DNA of 64,000 nucleotides from Neurospora tetraspora (lineage: Eukaryota > Ascomycota > Sordariomycetes > Sordariales > Sordariaceae), in assembly GCF_033439725.1 (NCBI RefSeq), contig NW_026944384.1, positions 5,580,001-5,644,000 on the forward strand, in the 5' to 3' direction. Position numbers and translations under genes: made by a program. Positions within the stretch are counted from its first letter, which is position 1; each line of letters opens with the position of its first letter. A model generated the notes under the pieces. That model did no database searches. It saw only the letters and a list, made by a program, of their open reading frames with translations, and was not told where the DNA came from. Below, one piece after another: positions 32,224 to 43,375 of this stretch.

Positions 32224-35200
32224 GCTTGGTTACCAGGGAACAACACAATGAGAATCTACCGGTGGTTGAGAGAATTGTTGATAGCCAGTATCAAACAGGT
32301 TGAGGAGGGAAAGTGGTTTTTTGAGAAAATGTGAAGATCCTCCATTATTGTTGGAAATTTGGATGGGCGGGCGAGTTGGGATATGATGGCGCCTATCAAT
32401 ATCACAACAAGCCTAGCCGGGTAGGTCCAAGCGGGGAGTCGGAGATCCGGGTCCCGGGACACTAGCGCATAAATGACACCTCGATATAAACTTTGAAAGC
32501 TACGTATAACAGATGCTTTCCCTTTTTTGGGTCCTGTTGCTCAATTCTTGGATTCCGATTGCTTGGTTTACCGACTAGACTCACGGGAATATTCAAAGTT
32601 TGGGACTACCCGACATTGCTGTGGTTTGCGCCACCCACCGGCTATGGGACAGATAATGGACGGCAAGCTGGGAGATTGAATATGGCAGGCGTGGATGCGG
32701 ATGTTTATTGCCCCTGAGCCTGTATCCTCTCCGGTTTCGACCCTCCTGATCTCCTCCGCTGGCTGGCTGTGTTACATAGTGACAACGGTGTAGGATAATC
32801 TGATTATATGGAAGAAGCAAAAATAAAGTCGCAGCAGCGGTCTATCAATCCCAGCGAACGCGGAGCTGCGGCTCTTTGGCCGTATCTTGTGTAGTCTGAA
32901 CCAATAATGAGGTGCCCTATCCGTCGCAAGTGTATTCGCTTCGTCGTCAATCATACCCAATCGAACGTTGAGGTTGGAGATAGAGAACATGGGAAAGAAA
33001 CAAGAAAATGAAAAAAGTGAAACGCGGGTCACCGTCGGAAACTCGGAACCCCTCTCGCCCCCTGCCAAGAAACAACATTCAACAACGTTGGAGAAAAGAG
33101 GCTTGCAGTTCTTCCGAACGGGAGGAAACGAACCGCGCCGCTTCCGACTTTTCGCAACGCCTTTCCACTGGACGGATAATGTGCAAGATCGAATCGTTGC
33201 TGGTCAATCTTGCAGAAGCTTGGAATTGTAACTTACCTCTACGCTCAGTCGTTGGTGCGCGTATGTAACAATGACAAGTTTCAAACTTACACTGGTGTGT
33301 CAATACGCTTGACAGTGTCAAGTTTAGCTGCCAAAACTGTCAGCGGCCCGGGAAACGAGGGTACTCCCGGCAGGCAGCTCGCATCTTGCCCCATAGCCCA
33401 TCGTCCAATCACGAGCTTCGACACAACGACACTCCAACGTCTTGTCCTTGACAACAGCAAGGACACTCGACAGTTTCGAAGTACAGACCAGTCAAAAAGC
33501 TTGATTCAACAACTGGTACCTCTTTGTAAGAAGCCAGCCCTGTCATCCGGATTTTGCGCCCGAACTTGGAGCCCAGAGCCAAGATGTTTCGTTATTTCGC
33601 TGTTTCGTTTCGTTTTCACCTCAACCCCTCCGGCCGGCCGTCGATCATCAAGATGTGTGGAAGCTGAGGAGGTTCTGGTGGTCTGGTTTGGATCTCGTGA
33701 ATGTGGGCGGCTCGGCGGGGAGGAGGGTCTGAGGAGCTCAGACGACGTCTGGTCTACGACATCAGTTGACACATGTCCGTGTCATGCATGCTGCACAGAC
33801 TCGAGGCATGACATACATATGTGGGCACTGGACTGCGTAGACAGTTCTGGTGCGTAAATTTGGCGACCATTGAGAGGAAGCAGCTCGACAAGAGGCTTGG
33901 ACAACAACTGGTACCTACGTGTGCCGGATGTTTGGAAATTGGAATTGACGGCTTCGAAGTTGCTGCCTGGCGTCGTCAAGGTTTTTTTTCCCAAGGCCTC
34001 AGAGAATCTCGCCCCAAATTTGGTACGAGTTGGCATGTGATGCCGTTTGGCTGGCTGTTTGCCCGTGGCCTAGTGTTCCCACATCTTGACTGACTGCTCA
34101 TCAAGTTGGTTCACACTCCCAAGCCCGGCGTTGGACGTTTGGGTGAAGTTGAAACTTTCATCCGGACTGAGTCCTGGCTCTTCCCCAGAAAGATCAGCTC
34201 GACGCCATTTTTCCTTGGGTTCTCATCTGGTCTGGTCTGAATAGCGGCATAGGGAGTCATGCAACTTCCGTCTGCTCGTCTGGTCTGATGATTATGGCGG
34301 GTAAGTAACAGCATGGTTGTCATGTCGGTGGAGAAGAGTGCAGAGAGGTGGCGGGCGTTTCAAGGTAGGTACACATGCTAAGAAGAGCGGAATTGCATGT
34401 CTGGCTGCCTGGTTGTGCCCGGGCAACGATTCTCTTCGACCTCCCGAACCGTCACCCACCTGGTGCCACCCACCTTCGCGACCAACACTGGAAAGTTACG
34501 ACAGAGTGATCGCATCCCCATACGCCGGATAGCCCTCATTCGAGGGGTAGGAAGCCTTGATGTGATTTGTGTTGAGCCCGTCGAGTGTAGCTCCCGTCAC
34601 GAGTGTCTCATGCCGTTCTGTAGTTCCTATGTCGTGAGGGGAGACCCAGCAATCGGAGAGCTCTCCGTCTGGTCCGATGTTGATTTTCTTGTGGAGTATG
34701 GTGCTGTACATCCGGTCTGATGTCTTCTTCTACCGAACGCCATGTACATCCCATTCTTTATCTCGTCTCAGTTGCAGCAGGAGAGTGCGTCCGAACGTGC
34801 TGTAGACACAAGGTGCATCATCCTTGGGCCTGCCTGGGTTGTGGGCTTGTGGACTTGTGGCGACCGGTGAGGAGAAAGGGGGGTCCGTCTGTAGGTAGTC
34901 CAGTGGTAAATTACAAGCTGCTTGAGTCGCGATTATGAGCTCGTGTCCAAGAGGGGAAAATAAGGAGGATTAACTTACTTGTCGACAAGCGATTCCTGCT
35001 CGTAATTTTCAGGCAAGGGCAAGAGAAGAGGTAATGCTTTACTGGCTGGGCTCGTCGGCCCCAGAAATGACCTGCTCTATTTCCGCCGAAGGGCAGAGAT
35101 TGAGGGGCAACTTGCTGAAGTGAAAATATGCAGATGTAGTAAACCTAAGGCCAATATCGGTCTTTTATGGACGCGAATCAAGGCCACGATTTGCACAAAG

Positions 35201-36948
35201 TAGGCGAACCAAGAAAAAATGGGAGAATTGGTTTTTTTCAAGGGCGAACAGAGGATGAGGCAGAATGCCCCGCAGTCTTGAATAAAAACAGAGAATGAAC
35301 CATGGTGGGTAACGACTGCCACAGGTAGCTAGCAGAGGTAGCGACATGTGTCGATGAGAGAAACGGGTCCCTTGACCGCGGGGCTGATGGGGGGCACCTG
35401 CCGTTGCCGTGTGAACATCATGATGACCAGGGCAGGAAGGAAGGACCACTAACTTGAGGGTGTGTGGAAGAAGGGACATTGGAGCCAACTGGTGCGTAGG
35501 CGCACAAGAGATGGCATTTTTGAGGATGACAAGTGATGATGAGAGTAATGATGTTATATGAGGGTCCGGTGTCTTCAACTCTAGCAAAAAAAGAAAAAGA
35601 AAAAAGCGCTTTCAGGATAGTCAAATGCAAGATGTGATTTATCACTGAAGCATGCGATTAACGAGTGCTGACGATCGTGATCGGAAGTGCATAATCACGG
35701 ATCCCGAGTCGTGATTCTCGCTCCCAGAGGAGCGGCGGTGGGAACAGCTTCACGGATGAGTGCAACCACCACGAACATACAAGTAGGGACAAGCTGAGTA
35801 TCACATATCTCACTTTCAATCACCGTAGTCACGAACTTTTTGTGATGTCAACCAGGCTCTATTATTTTCTCCCTATCCTAGCTACCATCCATTTTCTCCT
35901 TTCGCTTTCTCCAGCATCCCCCTTTTTCCAGCATCCCTTAGAATGCTCCTCTATCATTAGGCAAAGTTCAAGATAAAAGAACCATCGCAGCAGCTATACA
36001 AACGCGCGCGCATGAGAACCAATTGAAGGGCAACATCATCCTTGTCTTCTTCGCAAAAGCAACTGAACTCAAAGAGACTGTATGCTGAAACACAAAGAAA
36101 ATGTCGTCGTCTATCGTAAAGTCATTACCTCGTGAAGAATGCAACGAAAAGAAGCAAATCGTTTCCTCAAGATCAACTGATGATGTTCCCTAGGCTTCCC
36201 TTTTTTTATCTTTCCCTTGACCCATTGATATTTCCTCCATGTGTGCAACCTTCCTGTTCCTTCCTATAAGAATGCAAATTACCTAGGTAGTTTTGTCCAC
36301 ATCCAAGCTGTTGAAATGGCTGTGAATGTGGCATGCTTTTTTTTTGTGATTGTTTTCTGTTTTTCTCTTTCCTTCCTTTCTTTCCCTCCTTTCTCGGCGC
36401 TTCGTGTACTTGCGCTCGTTTTCGCTTCATCCCCGTGATGAATCAATCTCACCAACTTCTTTCATCCTCGCCTTCCTTGTTGAATTCGTGTTTCTCCTGA
36501 ATGATATCCAGGATTTCCGTTCCTTTCCATTATGTGATGACCTTTGTGTCATCCTTTCCATTCCGACGATGACCATTGTCATCCCTTTGGTGAAAACTGC
36601 CACTGAACCGCTTCGTCTCTGTCAAAGACTTTCTGTTGAAAGAAAACCGTTGTGGCAGTTTCCTGATGTTGTTCGTAGCCGGGTAGTGTGAATGCCACAA
36701 ACCGCCGTAGCATTTGCAAACCATGCATGGTAAGATAGATAAAGAGCAAGACTGTGAAATGAAATGATACCAGCTGGAGGGAAAGCTGGTTGCTGAAAAA
36801 AATGCATATTATGAAGGAACTTCTGAGCGAGAAAACCTTGCATTGAAAAAAAAATCAAAACGCCTTGCACATGCTCTTTTCCGACTCTGTCGATGCTGTT
36901 GCTGTTGCTGTTATGGTTGCTGCTGTGTAGTTCCAAGACGCTTACGCC
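32224..36948. other. 4.7-kb region without a supported gene
   Basis: The largest gap in the window. Open frames up to about 215 codons start at TTG/GTG, lack codon bias, and show no domain. Scattered donor-like GTAAGT strings on the minus strand (near 33237 and 34975) do not assemble into a coherent gene. It may hold promoter sequence for the P450, a long 3' flank, or non-coding RNA. Confidence 0.45.
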
Positions 36949-38730
36949 TTAGTAACGGTTGGGATAACTGCCCGACGAGTAGTCTGGGTATCCAGGTCCT
37001 TGCATGGACTCGGACGCACTACTTCCACCTTCGTACTTTTGACGTGTGTTATCCTGGAAGTTGGTGAGGATAGAAGCGGCATGCGAAGCGGTGATGGGGG
37101 GACCGCCGGCGTACTGGTTGTTCGCTTCAGAGAATGTGCGACGAGGCTCGTATGAGGGCTGGGTAGTAGTGCGGTAAGCAGCGATGGTCTCCCTTCTCTG
37201 CGTAACTGGCTGATAGAAGGAGTTGTCGTTCTGGAGCATTGGGTTCAGGCCAGCTCCAGACGATGACATGCTGCCGCTGTTGCTGGTGCCCAAGCCGCCG
37301 GGGGCGCTGTAACTGGGGGTAAGGCCAGTATAGCTTGGGTTGATATATCCGCGGCCGGAACCGATGGGAGCAAGGGTGTTACCGCTGTAGGTGGCGGATG
37401 TGTTGTTTTGGAGCCCATTGTTGACCGAGTTGCTAGACTGGTAGTAGCTGGAGGGGGTTTGACGATAGCTAGGAGCCCAGTCAGATCTGTTAAGGTTGGG
37501 AGAGGAGACACCGGTCTGGCGCTCAGCATATGACCTGTCGTTGTAGTCGTTATAGCCGTTGCCGGATGAGTAAGAATAGGAGGGACCTTGGGAGTAATGG
37601 GCCGGCCAGTTAGATCTGCTGGGGCTGGGGGAGGGGAGGTTGTTGTGAGCTCCGGCATACTGCCTGTCGTCATAGCCGTAAGCAGTGCGTTGCTGAGGCG
37701 TGTAGCGATAGTTCGAGTCATCCGAGTCGGTGCCCGGAGTGGCCTGCTTGCGACGCTTCTCAGGGGTAGTCACGTTTCCCGAGTTGGCCTTCTTCTTGTT
37801 GGCCTTCTCCTTGCGCTCCTTCTCGAGGGTTTCATCAGTACCATCATACTCGGGAAGAATCTCGACGTCAGGGAGGCCATGTGAGGGGTGGCCCGAGTTG
37901 AGGGCCTCCTCAAGGGGCGCTTTGAAATGCTCGTCGATGATGTCGATGATTTGGACCGACGAGTACACACGATCACAGAGCCTAAGCAGGGCAGGCGCGA
38001 CCCTAGAGGTCGGGAGGAAATCGAGTTCATCGAGTTCGTCGTCATAGTCGTCGCGCGGCCGCTTCTTGTCCCTCTGGAGACGTGCTTTCTCACGCGCCTT
38101 GCTGGCCTCTTCCTGACGCTGTTGCTCGCGCTTACGGGGAACAAGCTTCCATCCGTTCAAAGTTCCCCCCTTCAGGTGCGGATTCTCCCGATGGCTGATA
38201 TCGGACCAGATCTGGGCCCGGACGATTGTGCCAATGATAAGATTGCACTGATCAAGAGAGTACTCGGCCAAGTTACGGTAACGAGCGCGCTGGTAGTGCT
38301 TGCGACAGAGATTGCACCACACACGATCAGGCATTTGCCTCGTTGCCTTCTTGTTGCGCCCAAAGAACTGAGATACGGCCTTGCGGGGTGGCGCGTTGGT
38401 GTTGCACTTGCTGGTGTGGTAGCAACGAGTGCCACCACGGCGAAGGTCGGCCTCCAGGGCGATACGATCCGTGCGGTCTTCCTCGGTTCGGGGGTCCAGA
38501 TACCTGGCGGCTCTGGTCACCCAATCAAGATTCAAATCCTGGTCATCTTCCTCGACGCTGGCATTGTCGGCCACAGGAGAAGACTGGTCAACCGTGGGCG
38601 TATTGCTGGTTGAGTTCTCCATGCGAACGTTGCGTCGGCCGCCGCGATTGTGAGGGGGGGTGGGCAGTTGCTGCTGAGACCACGTCGAACCCTCCAGGGG
38701 TGACTGGGGTTTGATGCGAGACGGAGCCAT
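36949..38730 (-). CDS. Cys-cluster fungal protein with Gln/Ser/Tyr-rich tail
   Basis: Intronless from the ATG at 38730 (MAPSRIKPQSPLEG), 593 residues. The N-terminal 60 residues are disordered. Residues about 105-160 carry CYHTSKC and, after a basic FFGRNKK stretch, WCNLCRKHYQRARYR. The two Cys pairs could form a zinc-binding, nucleic-acid-contacting module. A long basic/acidic linker follows with a KKRPRDDYDDELDELDFLP run, then a structured-looking segment around RVYSSVQIIDIIDEHF. The last 250 residues are rich in Ser, Tyr, Asn and Gln with repeated YSS/NRSDW-like units, a prion-like composition. Some fungal annotations use the label ORP1-like for relatives, if I recall correctly. A nuclear role is plausible but unproven. 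Confidence 0.82.
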   Translation of the reverse strand: MAPSRIKPQSPLEGSTWSQQQLPTPPHNRGGRRNVRMENSTSNTPTVDQSSPVADNASVEEDDQDLNLDWVTRAARYLDPRTEEDRTDRIALEADLRRGGTRCYHTSKCNTNAPPRKAVSQFFGRNKKATRQMPDRVWCNLCRKHYQRARYRNLAEYSLDQCNLIIGTIVRAQIWSDISHRENPHLKGGTLNGWKLVPRKREQQRQEEASKAREKARLQRDKKRPRDDYDDELDELDFLPTSRVAPALLRLCDRVYSSVQIIDIIDEHFKAPLEEALNSGHPSHGLPDVEILPEYDGTDETLEKERKEKANKKKANSGNVTTPEKRRKQATPGTDSDDSNYRYTPQQRTAYGYDDRQYAGAHNNLPSPSPSRSNWPAHYSQGPSYSYSSGNGYNDYNDRSYAERQTGVSSPNLNRSDWAPSYRQTPSSYYQSSNSVNNGLQNNTSATYSGNTLAPIGSGRGYINPSYTGLTPSYSAPGGLGTSNSGSMSSSGAGLNPMLQNDNSFYQPVTQRRETIAAYRTTTQPSYEPRRTFSEANNQYAGGPPITASHAASILTNFQDNTRQKYEGGSSASESMQGPGYPDYSSGSYPNRY

Positions 38731-39564
38731 GCTGAGAGAGCTTAGGTCAAGGCCAAGCGAATATCCGGAAGAACGGCTACATGAAGTACGCAAGATGGTT
38801 AGCAGCTATCCTCAAGATGTGTGGTAAGGATGGGATGTACCCGAACGTCTGTTAAAATCAGACCGAGGTCACCAGTGCGCAGATACTGGTCTGCAAGCGG
38901 GAAGCGAATGTGCAGCGGGGTGATGCTTGATGTAGAAGCGACTAGCTGGTTTCGAGATGGGAAGAGCCTCAACTCAAATTGCGCCGATGTTGTTGAGATC
39001 GGCAAAGTAAGTCGAGTCGAGTTGGGTTGAAGGAGGAGGGATGAGGGATGAGGAAAACCCGACGGGGGAAAAGGCAATTTATGGGGCAGAGTGCGCTCGC
39101 ACCGTTGGTTTAATTACCAGGCTCACAGCTCTGAGCTCGAGGTCAGAGGGCTCACAGTTTTGCTATTGTGAGGGGCAAGTCGGGATGGAAGTGAATGGTC
39201 TCAATACGTGACCCCTTATTGAACAAACAAACGAGGTGGGACCTGACCAGTTGTGGGAGTCTAGGTTTCCACCCTGAGCAATTCACTGCCCAACTGCCCG
39301 GCTGCCTGGCCGACTGACAATAGCATGCCCGGGCCGACAATGATAGATTTCTGCCGGCCGGCTTTATTGAAGGAACCTGAACAGCGTATTTCAAGTGTAT
39401 CATGGTAATCATCAACCGGTGAAGGGGGAACGTGCCCGAGGTCGTTAAGTACCGTTTGCCAGTCACTCGCTCGAGGTTTGGCATTGGGTCGCTCGAAGCA
39501 TCTGGACTTCCATCCCATATCCTCTTCCGCCCACGTCGACAGAGGCATGCAAGCAGCTTTCGCA
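38731..39564. other. Intergenic
   Basis: The upstream region of the Cys-cluster gene and the possible 3' part of the small gene beyond it. An open frame at 39152-39568 could be an extra exon of the small gene but has no coding character of its own. Confidence 0.4.
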
Positions 39565-40021
39565 TCATGCTGCAGATAAGGCGCCACGGTCACAGACGGG
39601 AGAAGCCAACATGTGTCGAGACGCAAACAGGGGCAAAGCAACAGAGAGCAAAGCAATCGGCAAGATGAGATGAACCTTCACCACATACGTTTGATTGTTA
39701 ACCCCGAAGGTTTGAGGGGTCATGGTGTAATTTGTCCCCTCGTACGTCATACCGGGGTGGTCACCATGCGCGCCGGTAGCATAGTTGGCGCTCTCGAATT
39801 GGCGCGGCACATTGAATCCAACGGGACGCCGGAAAGCGAACTCGGAAGTAGAAGGACTAGTGTAGGGTCAGCAGCTGATTTCTATGAGAGAAAAAAGCAA
39901 CTTACTGGTAGGGGTGTTCTGATGTACGAATTTCAGGATTCCCGCGGTAGTCGGATTGTCCCGACTGGGGCGTGTTGACGACGTTTCGGATGCTCATGTT
40001 GAAGTTCTGTCGGCTGTCCAT
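39565..40021 (-). CDS. Small hypothetical protein, 3' end uncertain
   Basis: Exon 1 (39906-40021, [20 protein letters not shown]) ends at a strong GTAAGT donor. A 49-nt intron ending ACTAG leads to exon 2 from 39856, in frame through [10 protein letters not shown] and [20 protein letters not shown]. Reading on gives 135 residues with a hydrophobic C terminus ([15 protein letters not shown]). Alternatively, a GTATGT donor at 39688 and a CTGCAG acceptor before 39569 would remove that tail and extend the protein to about 233 residues, ending at 39152. No domain is recognised. The first two exons look genuine; the end of the gene is open. Confidence 0.45.
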
Positions 40022-41965
40022 CTTGTATCCCTCCGATACGTTGTCCACAGGTAGATGTCAAAGCAGTTTTGAGTCGTTATGGGGATGAATAGTTGACTGA
40101 GAATGATGCAAGCGATTGTTTGCATTTGCCTGTGCCCACAATCTATGCCTACGGGCTAGCGATACCAGGTTATGATCTTGATGTCTGTATCAGCAAGGTT
40201 GTTAAAGAGTTCTGAAGAGATCTTGTTTGGTTCTTCGGGAGATGGGCCGAGTTTGTCTTGGAGGCAAGATGAATGTTGGGATGGAGATCAGGATGAAACA
40301 AGAACAGAAGAAAGATGAGATGGAGCGCTCATCTAAGAAAGGAAATTAAGATGATGTGCCAGCACTTGTTCAAGAGGGCATGCGTAAGGCCATTCATTCC
40401 CTTTAACGGAACTCCAAGCAAGATGGAGACGCAATGAAGAATGAAAGGCGTAGAGAAAGCAGAGGCAGTTGGATCAGAAAGGCACACTCGACGACCCTCA
40501 GCACGCCAATGGGCCGAAAGTATGCGTACACTAGTTCCGTAATTGTGTATCCATTACAATGCCATTGTAAGTAGGGCGAGGTAGGGGTAGATTACCCAGC
40601 ATTCAATGGTGAGAAAGTGGTATCTCTGCGAACACTGTGTGTAAAATACGCACGTCTCCGCCTCAGATCTGGGGGTCCGGAGATGAATATTATGATGCTT
40701 GCATGAACCAGACACCCCCGCTCCAGACATGACGCAAGACCAATTAGTGTCCGACAACTCCCTTCAGAAGTAGAAGACGCCCGCAGTAAGATGATATCCT
40801 TTGAGGGTCAACTGAGAAATACCCCTTGTGTATATGTACCTGGTTGATGAATGCTAGATGGTGCCTACCTAGCCACTTGCTGCCCGTAAGAGGAACGAAA
40901 GCTTTCAGGCTGTGAGGCCATCCAGGCACCTACAGTTCGGGTGCTTCATCCCGTCTGCTGAAGCATAAGGACCCCAGATAGAGTTGGGATGTCTGCACGA
41001 GGAGATCTTGCTGTCTCTTCGGTGTTGATGGCGCAGTTGGAGTACATGTAGGTACCGCAGCGGGATAACCAAAAGGGCGTCTGGCCTAGAGAAGACTGTC
41101 TGGACTGAATCTTAACCCATCTTCCGGGGGTACTGATAGATGACAACATGAGCCCGACCGTTTTAAGCGGAGGGATAGATGCCAGGTTCAACTCGAGTAG
41201 CGTCGTCGGTCGGACTCCGATGTTCGAAACGGGCGGACTTACACCAACGAGTAGACCAATCAGAGTTCAGTTGGAGGAAAATAAATGGGTCCTACGCTTA
41301 GGGTCGTCAACGTCAGTTCTGCGCGTTAACAGATTTGTGCCTGGCTTTGCATACAGATCTGTTAGTGACTCTTTCTCACCTAGTAATTTATCGAGAGAAA
41401 ATGTGTGTTGTGAGGGTTGAAGCACGTTGCGGGCTGGATAACCTTTCAAAAGATCCTTTCTTTTTGGGGTGGAGCTTACGAAGCTTGTTCCCTTTCGTCG
41501 TCTTCGTCGTCGTCGTCGTCGTCGTCGTGAGTGCTTGTGAAGGTCAACCGATTTGGGAAACCTGACGAATGTCCACACCACAATGTGTAACATTAAAACA
41601 ATTTCCTCTCTGAGATCCAACAACACCAATGGGAAGAACCAGAAAAGATGAATTTGCATGATCTGCTGAATAAATCATGTGTCTCTGTATCTGTCTGTCC
41701 GTCGCACGTAAAACCTTCCCGGCTGTTCGTCCGTCCTTCTCGCTTTACAATCTCTGCTTGTCCCCCTGGAAAGCTTCGGTTCCCCTCCATTGTCCAATCA
41801 AGTCTTCTGGAATAACCCCTGCCCTCCCTAGGCGGACCTACCAATCGTGATTATTACTTTGGGCTTTAGACACAGCTGAAAGTTCGCTGTGGCAATGTCC
41901 ATCTCGAACACTCTGAATGTATCGGACGACAACGGCGCTTCAACGAGTAGGACGTAATATCGACA
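40022..41965. other. Intergenic
   Basis: Upstream of the small gene and downstream of the decarboxylase. It contains a CGT/TCG microsatellite at about 41493-41527. A 130-codon minus frame across that repeat gives a poly-Arg run and is not accepted as a gene. Confidence 0.5.
41493..41527 (+). repeat. CGT trinucleotide microsatellite
   Basis: A run of about eleven CGT units with one interruption (CTT), in intergenic sequence. Confidence 0.85.
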
Positions 41966-43375
41966 CTACTCAAGACCAAGCCTGTTCTCAATGGCTTCTC
42001 GGATGGTGTCGACGGATGCCATGGCCCCTGTTCACACAAAGTCAGCTCTTTCCACGCGCCATATCTGGTTTTCCCGACACCCATGTAGACTAGCCGCTTT
42101 GGTTAGGGCATTTGACGGAATACATATGTACATACCATCTAGAGAGTAACAAGTTAGCACATGACAAGTTAACATGGTTGGGGTTGAAACAGCCAGGAAA
42201 AGAATAACGGGGGAAAATAATGGGGATTTGCTTACCTCCTGTATCGCCACATGCAAGAGTCCTAGTGGAACATATGTTAGCAATGAATTGGGTATCCATA
42301 AGCCTATGGAGGACATCTTGTAGCGGATTCAACATACTTTGCAATCGGCTATTATGATTCGGAAATTGTCAGCATCAGTTCAGACCTCAAACATCCAAGT
42401 CGACAAAACGAGCCAACCATACCATGATAACCTGGAACCAGCCATTAGCTACGGCGACGCCCGCAGTGTCGCCCTCACTTGGCTCAGGATCCCTGACTCC
42501 CCATTCTTCTTGCAGTACTCGGATCTGCTTCGCGGTGATGGGGTGCCTCCACATGGCCTAGCGACAAGAGAATTAGTTTCTGATCTTGAATTTTCCTATT
42601 CCAACCGGGTCAGTGTCAAAAACGTGGGGAACGCACAGAGTTCATGGCCGGCGCAACCGCAATGACCTTCTTCTTGTTGTCGATACTCGAATCTGTGTCC
42701 CACGCCCTTATCACGGACGTCAAAAGATTATCGCTCATTCCGTTGACGATCTTTGCAAGCGTGTTGGCATCCAAAGCTGGAAATCAGCTAGGTCAGTAAG
42801 GATGTCGATGGATGTCGTCGGACATTCGAAGTGCTAGGAAGACCTACGCGCAACGACAAGAATATCGGCCCATCTTCGTAGCTCGATATGAAGAATACTC
42901 GCTCCGCGGTGCCATGGCTCAGGACCCCATTCATCGGCATCATCGTAGACAGCTTCCACATGGGGGTAGTCCAGTAGGGAGGAGTAGACGGGCTGTTCTT
43001 TGCTTTGGCCGCCGAGGAAGTGTTTGGCGTACTGTGTGAGGACGATGCGGATGCGGATCTTGTCGCCGTGCTTGGCTAAGGCCTTGACTATCTCGGGAAC
43101 TATGGGGGGAGAAGGTGGTCAGCTCTTTATCTACAGTTCTGCTGGACGGAGATGAAGACTTGCTCTTGATGGTGGCCACCGAGCCGGAAGCGCTGGATAT
43201 CTAGCGGTTAGCGTTCATACAGTCCCCGGTCGAGATTCGTAAGTGGCGGTAGTACATACGCCAGGAGAATGTTCTTGACCTCCGGTTGCGCAAGTTCAGC
43301 AACGAGGGTGGCTGGTGAAGCGAGCTCTGTGGCCAAGAAATGGCGATCATGAACGTTGTCAATTGCTTGAAGCAT
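41966..43375 (-). CDS. Phosphopantothenoylcysteine decarboxylase (PPCDC)
   Basis: Eight exons in coding order: 43260-43375, 43164-43192, 42848-43099, 42637-42776, 42423-42557, 42338-42348, 42236-42261 and 41966-42027, giving 256 residues. It decarboxylates 4'-phosphopantothenoylcysteine in coenzyme A synthesis, using FMN. Landmarks are the N-terminal flavin loop LLAASGSVATIK (across exons 1-2), the catalytic His in LHIELRRWADILVVAP, the substrate clamp APAMNSAMW and the active-site Cys in LACGDTGGGAM. The tail IENRLGLE is typical. Exon 6 is only 11 nt. Intron 2 uses a GC donor (A|GCAAGT...CATAG). Intron 7 (208 nt) is the least certain join. All other joins restore family motifs exactly. Hal3-type regulatory extensions are absent, so this is the plain enzyme. 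Confidence 0.9.

Noticed and set aside
33210-33857. A 215-codon frame in the large gap
   Set aside because: It begins at TTG, shows no codon bias and no recognisable domain, and has no splice partners.
39152-39568. A stand-alone 138-codon gene
   Set aside because: It has no leader or coding bias of its own; it is kept only as a possible third exon of the small gene.
41267-41659. A 130-codon minus frame with a hydrophobic N terminus
   Set aside because: Its middle is a poly-Arg run made by the CGT microsatellite, and the rest has no coding character.
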